From assembly GCF_900099675.1 (NCBI RefSeq), contig NZ_FNDQ01000013.1, positions 24,958 to 88,957 on the forward strand: a DNA stretch of 64,000 bases, in the 5' to 3' direction. Of this stretch, positions 9,061 to 17,588 are shown piece after piece. The notes below the pieces were generated by a model. It was not told the DNA's origin and did not search any database. It saw nothing but the letters and a program-made list of their open reading frames with translations. A program made the position numbers and the translations under genes. This DNA comes from Myroides phaeus. GTDB lineage: Bacteria > Bacteroidota > Bacteroidia > Flavobacteriales > Flavobacteriaceae. Numbering within the stretch: position 1 is the stretch's first letter; each line of letters begins with the position of its first letter.

Positions 9061-9546
9061 ATGAAGCTTATTTTAATAGCAGCAGCAGCAGAAAATAATG
9101 CTTTAGGAAAGAACAATGAAATGTTATGGCATTTGCCAGATGATTTTAAGCATTTCAAAAACTTAACGTCAAACCATTTTATCATAATGGGGAGAAAAAC
9201 GTTTGAGTCTTTTCCTAAGCCATTGCCTAATAGAACACATATTATCATCACAAGACAAACAGACTATACAGCACCAGGGGGGTGTATTGTTGTAGCGAGT
9301 TTAGAAGCCGCTTTAGCAATTGTAAAAGAACAAGCTGAAGTGTTTGTAATAGGTGGTGGTGAAATATATAAATTAGCACTACCATTTGCAGATAGAATTG
9401 AGTTGACAAGAGTTCACACAAGTTTAGATGCAGATGCCTTTTTTCCTGAATTTTCACTGGGGGAGTGGAAGTTGAAAAAAGAAGAGTTTCACAGTGTTGA
9501 TGAGAAACATCAATACTCATTTACCTTTCAAACTTTTGAGAAGTAA
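9061..9546 (+). CDS. folA: Dihydrofolate reductase
   Basis: FolA reduces dihydrofolate to tetrahydrofolate with NADPH. The 161 residues are the usual bacterial length. The N-terminal block AENNALGKNNEMLWHLPDD holds the conserved active-site tryptophan and the acidic residue; FIIMGRKTFESFPKPLPNR and VFVIGGGEIYKLALPFAD are the cofactor-binding segments. It lies in the same run as thyA, whose by-product is its substrate. Confidence 0.97.
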   Translation: MKLILIAAAAENNALGKNNEMLWHLPDDFKHFKNLTSNHFIIMGRKTFESFPKPLPNRTHIIITRQTDYTAPGGCIVVASLEAALAIVKEQAEVFVIGGGEIYKLALPFADRIELTRVHTSLDADAFFPEFSLGEWKLKKEEFHSVDEKHQYSFTFQTFEK

Positions 9547-9562
9547 GTAACCGTTAATAAAT

Positions 9563-10369
9563 ATGTTTATGAAAAAGATATTATCTCTTCTTGTTTTGTT
9601 TGTCTGTTCTTTGAATGTACAAGCGCAAGATAGTATTAAAGTAAAATTGCTCAATAGTGAGAACTTAGCAAAAGGACAATTGTTTGTTGGGAAGGATATT
9701 TATGATAGTACTTATCTAACAGAAGAAGGGAATGTCTTTAAAAAAGTAACAAGATATACTTCTGTAAATTTTTCAAATAAAAATAAAGGAGCGTTAACGC
9801 AAGTAGATTTTAGTAATCCGTTGCAAATACTTTTATTTTTTAAAGAAGATAAATCAGTTGTTATACTTAATAAAGATTTAGCTCCAGTAGGTACTGTAGA
9901 ATTTGGTGAAAAGTTTCCAAGTATGGAAATGGAATACCTTTCTAATAGTACGAAGCGCAATTATTGGATAGTAAATAGTGTCAATAGAAGTGTTAGTTTA
10001 TATAGCAGTACAACGTATGAATTACACCGTGTATTTACATTACCTGAGGGGAGAATAAAAAATTATTATTCGTTGCCTCAAGCCTTCTTTTACGTAGATG
10101 ATAAAAATATTATACACGCAGTAGGCTTGACAGGAAAAACAATATTTGATTATGCGCTGCCTACTAACTATGATCAGATTCAGATCATAGACTTACAGAA
10201 ATTAATTTATAGCTACCAAAACAAAATGTATTACGTTGATTTGGTGCAGAATAAAGTATATCCGATTGCCGTTCCGGAAAAAAGCATTTCAAGCTTCTTT
10301 TATAACACTCAAAAATTGAGTATTTTTGCGGAACAGAAAATAAATAATTACCTTATAAAATTACCGTAA
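9563..10369 (+). CDS. Secreted protein of unknown function
   Basis: I do not recognise a family for this 268-residue protein. It starts with a signal peptide (MKKILSLLVLFVCSLNVQAQ, ending before residue 23). The mature part has repeated short beta-strand-like stretches (KSVVILNKDLAPVGTVEF, NRSVSLYSSTTYELHRVF, IIHAVGLTGKTIFDY), suggestive of a small beta-propeller or sheet protein. The ATG two codons downstream (9569) gives the more usual MKK start. The stop overlaps the next start (TAATG), so it is translationally coupled to the deoxynucleoside kinase. Confidence 0.7.
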   Translation: MFMKKILSLLVLFVCSLNVQAQDSIKVKLLNSENLAKGQLFVGKDIYDSTYLTEEGNVFKKVTRYTSVNFSNKNKGALTQVDFSNPLQILLFFKEDKSVVILNKDLAPVGTVEFGEKFPSMEMEYLSNSTKRNYWIVNSVNRSVSLYSSTTYELHRVFTLPEGRIKNYYSLPQAFFYVDDKNIIHAVGLTGKTIFDYALPTNYDQIQIIDLQKLIYSYQNKMYYVDLVQNKVYPIAVPEKSISSFFYNTQKLSIFAEQKINNYLIKLP

Positions 10370-10992
10370 TGCATATAGCTATTGCAGGAAATATTGGCGC
10401 AGGAAAAACTACGCTTACAAATTTATTGGCAAAACATTATAATTGGGAGCCTCATTATGAAGATGTAGTTGACAATCCGTACTTAGATGATTTCTATCAC
10501 CAGATGGATAGATGGTCTTTTAATTTGCAGGTTTACTTTTTAAATAGTCGTTTTCGCCAAGTTTTACAGATAAGACAAAGTGGTAAGTCGATTATTCAAG
10601 ATCGTACTATTTATGAAGACGCCCATATTTTTGCACCTAACTTGCACGCAATGGGGTTAATGTCTAACCGTGATTTCCAGAACTATTCTTCTTTGTTTGA
10701 ATTAATGCAAGAGTTAGTAGGAGCACCTGATTTATTAATCTATTTAAGAAGCTCTGTTCCTAATTTAGTAGGACAAATTCACAAAAGAGGTAGAGAGTAT
10801 GAAAACTCTATTTCAATTGAGTATTTGAATCGATTGAACGATAGATATGAAGAGTGGATTAAAGGGTATGATAAAGGTAAATTATTAATTGTAGATGTTG
10901 ATAATTTAGACTTCGTTGATAATCCAGAAGACTTAGGAGATGTTATCAATAAGATTGATGCAGAAATCAATGGATTATTTAAAAAGCAATAA
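10369..10992 (+). CDS. Deoxynucleoside kinase
   Basis: This enzyme phosphorylates deoxynucleosides for salvage. The 207 residues belong to the dNK/dGK/dCK family: the P-loop GNIGAGKTTL is at about 7-16, the substrate-binding HYEDVVDNPYLDDFY follows, and the DRTIYEDAHIF motif (about 83-93) supplies the catalytic acid and arginine. A lid-like segment HKRGREYENSI is present near 140. The exact substrate (dA, dG or dC) cannot be read from sequence. It closes a run that contains thyA and folA, and a shared terminator follows. Confidence 0.92.
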   Translation: MHIAIAGNIGAGKTTLTNLLAKHYNWEPHYEDVVDNPYLDDFYHQMDRWSFNLQVYFLNSRFRQVLQIRQSGKSIIQDRTIYEDAHIFAPNLHAMGLMSNRDFQNYSSLFELMQELVGAPDLLIYLRSSVPNLVGQIHKRGREYENSISIEYLNRLNDRYEEWIKGYDKGKLLIVDVDNLDFVDNPEDLGDVINKIDAEINGLFKKQ

Positions 10993-11027
10993 CATTATTT
11001 TGTAAAGAAATAAGTTGACGATAAAAG

Positions 11028-11057
11028 AAAAGAGCTGTTTAAGTAAACAGCTCTTTT
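11028..11057. terminator. Bidirectional terminator between dNK and gldA
   Basis: A perfect 13-bp stem (11028-11040 with 11045-11057) with a 4-base loop is flanked by A and T runs. It lies between two convergent genes and can serve both. Confidence 0.85.
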
Positions 11058-11058
11058 T

Positions 11059-11958
11059 TTATGCATTAGTAATTTCTCTAAATAGTTTTTCGAGGTTCTT
11101 ACTTTTTACTTGTAGTGATAATGTTTTTAAACCATTTTCTTGTGCAAAGTCGTAAACAGTACCACGATAATCTCCTTCAATAGGAAAAAACAACTCCCAC
11201 TGTGTATCGTGTATATGATTAGCTTTAACAAGGTTTGGAATTTGATTGATAAACTGAATTTCAATTTTGTAATCAAATTCGACAGCAATGATTTGTTCGT
11301 TTTGATGTTCTAACATATCCGTTAACATCTGGTCAGCTACTATTTGTCCTTTTTTGATAATAATCACACGTTCACAAATAGCTTCAACCTCCTGCATAAT
11401 ATGAGTAGAAAGAAAAACAGTTTTATCTTTCCCTATATTTTTAATAAGCTCTCTAATTTCTACTAATTGATTAGGGTCTAATCCAGTAGTAGGTTCGTCT
11501 AAAATTAGAACATCAGGATTGTGAAGAAGAGCAGTTGCAAGACCTACTCTTTGTCGGTATCCCTTTGAAAGCTGTTCAATTTTCTTATGAGCTTCAGGCG
11601 TAAGTCCAGTAAGCTCAATCACTTCTTCTATGCGTTGTTTGTTAACTTTATATATATCTGCATTAAATTGCAGATATTCTCTAACATACATATCTAAATA
11701 AAGCGGATTGTGTTCTGGTAAATACCCGATTGATTGCTGTACTTTTTTTCTTTCAGTTTCAACGTTAAACTCGTTTACATAAGCTTTTCCTTCATCACTG
11801 TGGATGTAGGTTGTAAGTATTTTCATCAATGTTGATTTACCAGCTCCATTAGGACCTAAAAAGCCAACTATCTGTCCTTTTGGAATAGAAAAGCTAATGT
11901 TGTCTAAGGCCTTTTGATCGTCGTATATTTTACTGATGTTTTTAACGAGTAGTGACAT
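11059..11958 (-). CDS. gldA: Gliding motility ABC transporter ATP-binding protein GldA
   Basis: A 299-residue ABC ATPase. The Walker A motif GPNGAGKSTLM is at about 35-45, the ABC signature is QLSKGYRQRVGLA, and Walker B is VLILDEPTTGLDP, followed by the switch histidine in FLSTHIMQEVE. The C-terminal extension, including REITNA at the end, fits the GldA subgroup, which works with GldF and GldG in Flavobacteriia. GldF and GldG are not in this window, which is normal because gldA is often unlinked. A generic ABC-2 exporter ATPase is the alternative. Confidence 0.85.
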   Translation of the reverse strand: MSLLVKNISKIYDDQKALDNISFSIPKGQIVGFLGPNGAGKSTLMKILTTYIHSDEGKAYVNEFNVETERKKVQQSIGYLPEHNPLYLDMYVREYLQFNADIYKVNKQRIEEVIELTGLTPEAHKKIEQLSKGYRQRVGLATALLHNPDVLILDEPTTGLDPNQLVEIRELIKNIGKDKTVFLSTHIMQEVEAICERVIIIKKGQIVADQMLTDMLEHQNEQIIAVEFDYKIEIQFINQIPNLVKANHIHDTQWELFFPIEGDYRGTVYDFAQENGLKTLSLQVKSKNLEKLFREITNA

Positions 11959-11993
11959 TGTTTATAAGTATTAGAGTAACAAATGTAGTTATT

Positions 11994-12401
11994 TTAATGA
12001 GAAAAACCGAAAGATACGCTTAGGCCAATTATCCCAATAACAATCAATGTAATAACAATATATAACCAATCTTTTTCCAAGAAAAAAGAGAGTAGTGATA
12101 GCACTAAACGCAGGGCAGGTGTAAGGAATAATAACAATACGCCTAAAAATATAATTGCCTCTCCATCTCCTCGAGCTACACCACTTATGATATTGTTAAA
12201 CACAATGTATATATTATCGTGTTTTTCTGTAAATGTTGCAAAGTTTACTGTTTCTCCAGATTGAGTAAACAATAAGATGATACCACCTATTAGAGCAACT
12301 GATAAAGCTAATAATACGCCATATCGCAAGACATTTCCAATGATTGCTTGTAAATCTGTATCGTTAAATTTCTTTGTAGTCATAAGGTTAAATATTTCCA
12401 A
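11994..12401 (-). CDS. DUF1634 family membrane protein
   Basis: A 135-residue protein with three hydrophobic segments (about 27-47, 76-100 and 112-132), matching the DUF1634 family. Its start overlaps the end of the TauE/SafE gene by 14 bp, so the two are translationally coupled. DUF1634 genes are typically found with TauE/SafE permeases, which suggests an accessory subunit. The biochemical role is unknown. Confidence 0.85.
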   Translation of the reverse strand: MEIFNLMTTKKFNDTDLQAIIGNVLRYGVLLALSVALIGGIILLFTQSGETVNFATFTEKHDNIYIVFNNIISGVARGDGEAIIFLGVLLLFLTPALRLVLSLLSFFLEKDWLYIVITLIVIGIIGLSVSFGFSH

Positions 12402-13230
12402 GTACTCCGTTATAAATCATATTTGCAGCTAAAACTAAAATTAGGAAAGCAAAGAACACTTTTAGTTTTTTAGTATTCGCTCTCATCAGCACTTTAGCGC
12501 CAACCATCGAACCAATTAATACCCCAATAATAACAGGCATACAAATACTTGGTTCAATATATCCTTTTTGAATATAGATCACTGAACTGGCAATTGCTGT
12601 AACACCCATCATAAAGTTACTTGTTGTAGTAGAAACTTTAAAAGGAACCTTCATAATGCTATCCATTGCAATAACCTTAAAAGCACCTGAACCAATTCCC
12701 AATAAACCAGACATCATACCAGCAACCCCCATCATACTAAAACCACCGATGATGTTTGTCATCCCATACTTAACTTTTTCTCCAGAGGGAGTAGGGTATG
12801 TACTCGTTAATTTTAATTTGTGTGTCAGTGTGCTTGATTGCTCCGGAGTAACCAAATGGTCTTCTTTTTTGCGAAGAGAATTTATAGAAGAGAATACTAA
12901 TGTTGCACCAAATATAACTGCTAATACTGATGTTGGAGCATTGGTAGAAATTAACGCACCAATCACAGCACCGGCTGTTGTCGCTATTTCTAAAAACATC
13001 CCGAGTCTCATATTTGTAATTCCCTCCTTTACATAAGCAGAAGCCGATCCAGAAGAAGTTGCAATAACAGCTACTAAAGCAGTACCGATGGCATAGTGCA
13101 TATCTACTCCTAAAAATACAGAAAGTAAAGGGATTATGATAATTCCTCCTCCTAAACCAGAAAGAGAACCGATAAATCCAGCTGCAAATGCTCCTAAAAA
13201 CATAATTAGCGTGAAGGTGAGTAACGTCAT
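12388..13230 (-). CDS. Sulfite exporter TauE/SafE family permease
   Basis: A 280-residue polytopic membrane protein with about eight hydrophobic segments. It has the family's internal pseudo-repeat: GFIGSLSGLGGGIIIIPLL near the N-terminus and GMMSGLLGIGSGAFKVIAM in the middle. Members export sulfite, sulfoacetate or other small organic anions; the substrate here cannot be told. It is coupled to DUF1634 downstream. The upstream gap is shared with the divergent DAHP synthase gene. Confidence 0.9.
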   Translation of the reverse strand: MTLLTFTLIMFLGAFAAGFIGSLSGLGGGIIIIPLLSVFLGVDMHYAIGTALVAVIATSSGSASAYVKEGITNMRLGMFLEIATTAGAVIGALISTNAPTSVLAVIFGATLVFSSINSLRKKEDHLVTPEQSSTLTHKLKLTSTYPTPSGEKVKYGMTNIIGGFSMMGVAGMMSGLLGIGSGAFKVIAMDSIMKVPFKVSTTTSNFMMGVTAIASSVIYIQKGYIEPSICMPVIIGVLIGSMVGAKVLMRANTKKLKVFFAFLILVLAANMIYNGVLGNI

Positions 13231-13341
13231 TTCGATATAATTTTTGTAGTAATGTGGTTAAAAGTAAGTATTTATCGTATAAAAATCGATTTTAAGTGCA
13301 ATTTTATAATTTAGATATGTTATCTTTAATTTCTGTTTCGT

Positions 13342-13372
13342 AAAGAATAGGTGTTAATCTTACCTATTCTTT
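13342..13372. promoter_or_regulatory. Inverted repeat upstream of DAHP synthase
   Basis: A perfect 11-bp inverted repeat (AAAGAATAGGT at 13342-13352 and its complement at 13362-13372) has a 9-base spacer and no following T run. Its right arm overlaps the candidate -33 element of the next gene, so an operator is more likely than a terminator. Confidence 0.5.
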
Positions 13373-13404
13373 GCGTCGTTATTAAAGTAATACTATTAAA
13401 TTTG
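13370..13404 (+). promoter_or_regulatory. Probable promoter of DAHP synthase gene
   Basis: TTTG (13370-13373) and TAAATTTG (13397-13404) form a Bacteroidota-type promoter with a 23-bp spacer. The -7 box ends only 5 bp before the ATG at 13410, so transcription would begin at or next to the start codon. Confidence 0.55.
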
Positions 13405-13409
13405 TGCCA

Positions 13410-14492
13410 ATGGAAAAAGTAAACATTAACAAGGATTGGTTGTCTTTATTTCAAGGACAAAATCCTGCAATCATTGCAGGACCTTGTAGTGCAGAGACAC
13501 CTGAACAGGTTATGAAAATCGCCAAATCACTACCGAAAGAAGTGAAAGTATTTCGCGCTGGGATTTGGAAACCTCGTACACGTCCAGGAGGATTTGAAGG
13601 AGTAGGAGCCATTGGATTGAAGTGGTTGCAACAAGTAAAAGCAGAAACAGGAATGTTGATTGCTACAGAAGTTGCAACAGCAGAACACGTGCAGTTGTGT
13701 TTAGAACACGACGTAGATATCTTGTGGATTGGTGCTCGAACAGCAGTAAATCCATTTGCTATTCAAGAAATTGCAGATGTTTTGAAGGGAACTGATAAAG
13801 TTGTCTTGTTAAAAAATCCAGTGAATCCAGACTTATCTTTATGGATGGGGGGAATTGAGCGTCTTGCTAAAGCGGGAATTGCTAAATTAGGAGTTATTCA
13901 TAGAGGATTTAGTACTTATGAAAAAACAAAATATCGCAACAACCCAGAATGGCAAATACCATTAGATTTAAAGCTACATTTGCCTAATATTCCAATTTTC
14001 TGTGATCCATCACATATTACTGGAAATAGAAGTAAGATATTTGCAGTATCACAGCAAGCACTTGATTTGAATTATGACGGATTAATGATTGAAACACATT
14101 GTGATCCTGATAATGCGTGGAGTGATGCACCCCAACAAGTAACACCGGATCAGTTACAAGATATTTTAGATAACTTGAAAGTGAGAAATGTTACTGATGA
14201 AACGGAAGAGTTTTTACAACAAATACAAGCATATCGTATTCAAATTGACGATATGGACAGTAAACTATTAGATCTTTTGAGAAAGCGTATGTTGATTTCC
14301 GATGCAATTGGTACGTTGAAAAAAGAGAAGAACGTTGCTGTTTTCCAACAAGGACGTTGGACTACAATTTTGGAGAAAATGCAAGAAGAAGGTAAGCACA
14401 TCGGGTTTACTGAAGAGTTTATTACAGCTATTTATACAGCAATTCACCAAGAGAGTATTTATAGACAGGATAAAATTATTAACAAAGAATAA
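13410..14492 (+). CDS. Bifunctional DAHP synthase / chorismate mutase
   Basis: The N-terminal domain (about 1-255) is a KDO8P-synthase-like DAHP synthase, the first step of the shikimate pathway. Signatures are AIIAGPCSAETPEQV, FRAGIWKPRTRPGGFEG, GVIHRGFSTYEKTKYRNNP and FCDPSHITGNR. The C-terminal domain (about 265-355) is a type II (AroQ-like) chorismate mutase, with YRIQIDDMDSKLLDLLRKRM. The fusion is typical of Bacteroidota and usually allows feedback control. I prefer the ATG at 13410, giving 360 residues; an in-frame GTG at 13404 lies inside the -7 box and is unlikely. The gene is followed 21 bp later by rsgA. Confidence 0.94.
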   Translation: MEKVNINKDWLSLFQGQNPAIIAGPCSAETPEQVMKIAKSLPKEVKVFRAGIWKPRTRPGGFEGVGAIGLKWLQQVKAETGMLIATEVATAEHVQLCLEHDVDILWIGARTAVNPFAIQEIADVLKGTDKVVLLKNPVNPDLSLWMGGIERLAKAGIAKLGVIHRGFSTYEKTKYRNNPEWQIPLDLKLHLPNIPIFCDPSHITGNRSKIFAVSQQALDLNYDGLMIETHCDPDNAWSDAPQQVTPDQLQDILDNLKVRNVTDETEEFLQQIQAYRIQIDDMDSKLLDLLRKRMLISDAIGTLKKEKNVAVFQQGRWTTILEKMQEEGKHIGFTEEFITAIYTAIHQESIYRQDKIINKE

Positions 14493-14513
14493 AACAAGAG
14501 GGCAATACTATTT

Positions 14514-15479
14514 ATGAAAGGTATAGTTTACAAGTCAACAGGAAGTTGGTACTCGGTAAAAAATGAAGAAGGACATTTCTATGATTGTCGTATCAAAGGA
14601 AAGTTCAGATTAAAAGGTATTAAAAGTACCAATCCAATAGCTGTTGGTGATCACGTTCAGTTTGAACTTGAAACTACAAATGACGTTACGACTGGAGTAA
14701 TTAATCAGATTGAATCAAGAAAGAATTACATCGTTCGTAAATCTGTAAACTTGTCTAAACAAGTACATATTATTGCTTCTAATATAGATACAGTTTTTTT
14801 AATAGTTACTATTAATAATCCTGTAACAACAACAAGTTTTATTGACCGTTTTTTAGTTACAGCTGAGGCTTACGGGATTAAAACAGTATTAGTTTTTAAT
14901 AAAATTGATACGTATTCTGAAGATGCTTTAGATGAACAATTGTATATGCAATACATCTATTCGCAAATAGGATACGAATGTTTACGTGTGTCTGCATTGA
15001 CAGGAAAAGGAATTGATGCGATTAAAGAACGAATGACAGGAAAAGTTTCTATGTTTTCTGGGCATTCAGGAGTTGGAAAATCAACTCTGATTAATGCAAT
15101 TGAGCCTGGACTGAATTTAAAGACCGCACAGATCTCAGAGCAACATCAACAAGGACAACATACAACGACCTTTGCAGAGATGTATGATTTATCTTTTGAT
15201 GCAAGTATTATAGATACCCCTGGAATTAGAGGTTTTGGTATTGTTGATATGGAACCGCAAGAGGTAGGAGACTATTTCCCTGAGTTTTTTGCTTTGAAAG
15301 ACCAATGTAAGTTTAATAACTGTTTGCATAAAGAAGAGCCACATTGTGCTGTGAAAGATGCACTTGATGAAGATGTTTTAGCTTGGTCAAGATATAAAAG
15401 TTATATTCAGATATTAGATGGTGAAGAAGAACATTATCGAACAGATATTTATAAAGATGGAAGAAACCAAGACGAATAG
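14514..15479 (+). CDS. rsgA: Ribosome small-subunit GTPase RsgA
   Basis: RsgA is a circularly permuted GTPase that helps mature the 30S subunit. After an N-terminal OB fold (about 1-80) the G motifs appear in permuted order: NKID (about 125), SALTGKG, then the P-loop GHSGVGKSTLIN (about 183-194) and DTPGIRGFG. A zinc-binding end follows (CKFNNCLHKEEPHC). The 321 residues are standard. A terminator hairpin begins inside its last codons. Confidence 0.97.
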   Translation: MKGIVYKSTGSWYSVKNEEGHFYDCRIKGKFRLKGIKSTNPIAVGDHVQFELETTNDVTTGVINQIESRKNYIVRKSVNLSKQVHIIASNIDTVFLIVTINNPVTTTSFIDRFLVTAEAYGIKTVLVFNKIDTYSEDALDEQLYMQYIYSQIGYECLRVSALTGKGIDAIKERMTGKVSMFSGHSGVGKSTLINAIEPGLNLKTAQISEQHQQGQHTTTFAEMYDLSFDASIIDTPGIRGFGIVDMEPQEVGDYFPEFFALKDQCKFNNCLHKEEPHCAVKDALDEDVLAWSRYKSYIQILDGEEEHYRTDIYKDGRNQDE

Positions 15480-15488
15480 TCTTGGTTT
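15464..15488 (+). terminator. Terminator overlapping the rsgA stop
   Basis: A perfect 10-bp stem (15464-15473 with 15479-15488) has a 5-base loop and is followed by a T run. The stop codon (15477-15479) lies in the loop and first stem base. Confidence 0.8.
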
Positions 15489-15564
15489 TTTTATTTGTAC
15501 AATGTCATACTTTATGTACGTTGGAATTTTTACCTTTATCGTTTAGAGATTAATAAAAGAAAGA

Positions 15565-17538
15565 ATGAAATATTTATATCCCTTATTGGCGTTTGTTTTA
15601 TTTATGAATATTCCTTCAATATATGCACAAAGTTTTTTAGAGAAAGTAAGTGTAGAGGAGTTGAGAGAAAATACTAATCCTATTTTTCCAGGAGCAGATG
15701 CTGTCATCCTGAATGAACAGATTGATGTTGCAATGGATTATATTCAAGATTATGGTTTTCGTGTAACGGAAAAGGTTAGTCGTAAAGTCAAATTATATAA
15801 AGATGATGCGAGAGAGTCGCTTTCTTTCTATGTCTCTTATTCTCCTAAAGGTTATTTAAGCGAAGAAGTAGTTATACATCAAGCTTCCCTTTTTTCTTTG
15901 CAAGGGGTAGATATTTCTAAGACAAAGATAGAAAAAGAGGAAGTTGTAAAGAGTGACTATGGCAATTGGAAGGAAGTTGGCGTGTTATTTAAAAATGCAA
16001 AGAAAGGAGATATAGTTACTTATTCGTATAGTAGAGTAACAAGCTTTATTGATGAGTTACCAGAGTGGGTAATTCAAGCTGATTTACCTAAGCGTATCTC
16101 AAAATACACAGTAGTTTTACCTGAGTATTTTCAATATAGTATTGTTCAGAAAGGTGATTTTAAGTTAAAAGAGACAACAACTGAAAAGAAAGTGTCTATG
16201 ACAGGAATTGTATCAGCAGGAATGCGAACAAATGTTAATGCACTCGAAAAGACATTTGAAATAGTTAATGTTCCCGCTTTTGTTAACGAACCCTATGTTG
16301 ATAATCCAATAAACTATATTGCTTCCTTGCGTTTTGATTTATTAGAAGTACAGTTTCCCTTTTCACCCGTACAGAAAGTCTTGTTAAACGAGAAAGAATT
16401 TTTGACAGATTTGACTAATAATCGTGGTTTTTCGCGTGAATTAAAGCAAGATAAATATTATAAAAGAGATGTTTTACTGGAGGATTATCAAGGTTTGTCA
16501 ACAGAAGAAAAAATAGAGAAGGTTTTAAAATTTGTGCAACAAAAAGTAAAATGGGATAATACCTATGGGATTTTTGCGAACAATGGTACAAAAACAGCAT
16601 ATTATAAAGGGATTGGAAATTCTGCTGATATAAATCTGATGCTAACAAGTATGTTGAGGTATATAGGTCTGCAAGCTAATCCTGTTTTGTTAAGTACAAG
16701 GAGTAATGGAGTAAAAACAACTTGGCAGAGAAATTACTACAATCACGTTATAACTGCTGTTGAAGTTGGAGAAGCCTATTATTTACTGGATGCTACAAAT
16801 CCATACTCAGGAATTAATATTTTGCCATTAGAAGATTTGAATGGTAGAGGAATGTTGTTTAAAGACAATGGAAGTATTGTGTCAATTGATTTAATGCCTC
16901 AATTTGTTTCAGGTATAACAGATAGATATCAAGTAGAATTAAACATTGATGGATCTATGCAAGGGCAATTGCTTAAAAACTATAGTAATTATGATGCATT
17001 AGTTTTTAGAGGTGGTTACAATGGTAGTGAATGGCAATTAGGTAAGATGTACGAATCACAACAATTTGGTGTACAAATTAGTAATGTCAGAGTATTTAAT
17101 AGCAAGGAAGATTTATCAAAAGATGTTAGAGTAAATTATTCATTGTACAAAAGAAATGCTGTATCAATGTTTAACGATAAGCTTTTTGTAAATCCATTCC
17201 AACTATACAATTTTAATGCATCCGTTTTTGAAGCTGAAAATAGAGTAATGCCTATTTATTTTGGATATCCTACAATGGAAAACTATATGATTAGCATTGC
17301 AATTCCACAAGGCTATGAAGTAGAAAAAGTGCCCGAAGATATAGTGTTGAGGAATCAACAAGCAGGGATAGAAATGCAAGTTAAGTTTACTGTTGATACC
17401 AATAAAGTAGAAGGAACTTTATTGTTTTTAAAAAACAAGGGAATGATTGGAGTGAAAGATTATCCGTATGTACGCGATTTGTATCAGAAAGTAGGAAAGG
17501 TATTACAACAACAAGTTGTATTTGCCAGAAAGAAATAA
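15565..17538 (+). CDS. DUF3857 / transglutaminase-like exported protein
   Basis: A 657-residue exported protein with a signal peptide ending near residue 20 (SIYAQ). A DUF3857 domain (about 50-230) is followed by a transglutaminase-like core (about 315-420) and a beta-rich C-terminal part. In the core, the His (YYNHVITAVEV) and Asp (LLDATNPYSG) of the usual Cys-His-Asp triad can be placed. The position expected to be Cys reads Ser in GNSADINLML, so classic transglutaminase or cysteine-protease chemistry is doubtful. The terminator before it implies its own promoter; a TACCTTTA box around 15530 is a weak candidate. The function is unknown. Confidence 0.85.
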   Translation: MKYLYPLLAFVLFMNIPSIYAQSFLEKVSVEELRENTNPIFPGADAVILNEQIDVAMDYIQDYGFRVTEKVSRKVKLYKDDARESLSFYVSYSPKGYLSEEVVIHQASLFSLQGVDISKTKIEKEEVVKSDYGNWKEVGVLFKNAKKGDIVTYSYSRVTSFIDELPEWVIQADLPKRISKYTVVLPEYFQYSIVQKGDFKLKETTTEKKVSMTGIVSAGMRTNVNALEKTFEIVNVPAFVNEPYVDNPINYIASLRFDLLEVQFPFSPVQKVLLNEKEFLTDLTNNRGFSRELKQDKYYKRDVLLEDYQGLSTEEKIEKVLKFVQQKVKWDNTYGIFANNGTKTAYYKGIGNSADINLMLTSMLRYIGLQANPVLLSTRSNGVKTTWQRNYYNHVITAVEVGEAYYLLDATNPYSGINILPLEDLNGRGMLFKDNGSIVSIDLMPQFVSGITDRYQVELNIDGSMQGQLLKNYSNYDALVFRGGYNGSEWQLGKMYESQQFGVQISNVRVFNSKEDLSKDVRVNYSLYKRNAVSMFNDKLFVNPFQLYNFNASVFEAENRVMPIYFGYPTMENYMISIAIPQGYEVEKVPEDIVLRNQQAGIEMQVKFTVDTNKVEGTLLFLKNKGMIGVKDYPYVRDLYQKVGKVLQQQVVFARKK

Positions 17539-17543
17539 AAAAC

Positions 17544-17580
17544 AAAAGCCTCAAGAAGTATAAAACTTTTTGAGGCTTTT
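17544..17580. terminator. Bidirectional terminator
   Basis: A 16-bp stem (17544-17559 with 17565-17580) with one imperfect pair lies between the convergent DUF3857 and M16 peptidase genes and has A/T runs on both sides. Confidence 0.85.
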
Positions 17581-17588
17581 TTGTGTTG

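Noticed and set aside
12656..13036. 126-codon ORF on the plus strand
   Set aside because: It is antisense to the TauE/SafE permease and shows no domain.
15495..15677. 60-codon ORF before the DUF3857 gene
   Set aside because: It overlaps the DUF3857 signal-peptide region in another frame and has no start signals or family features.
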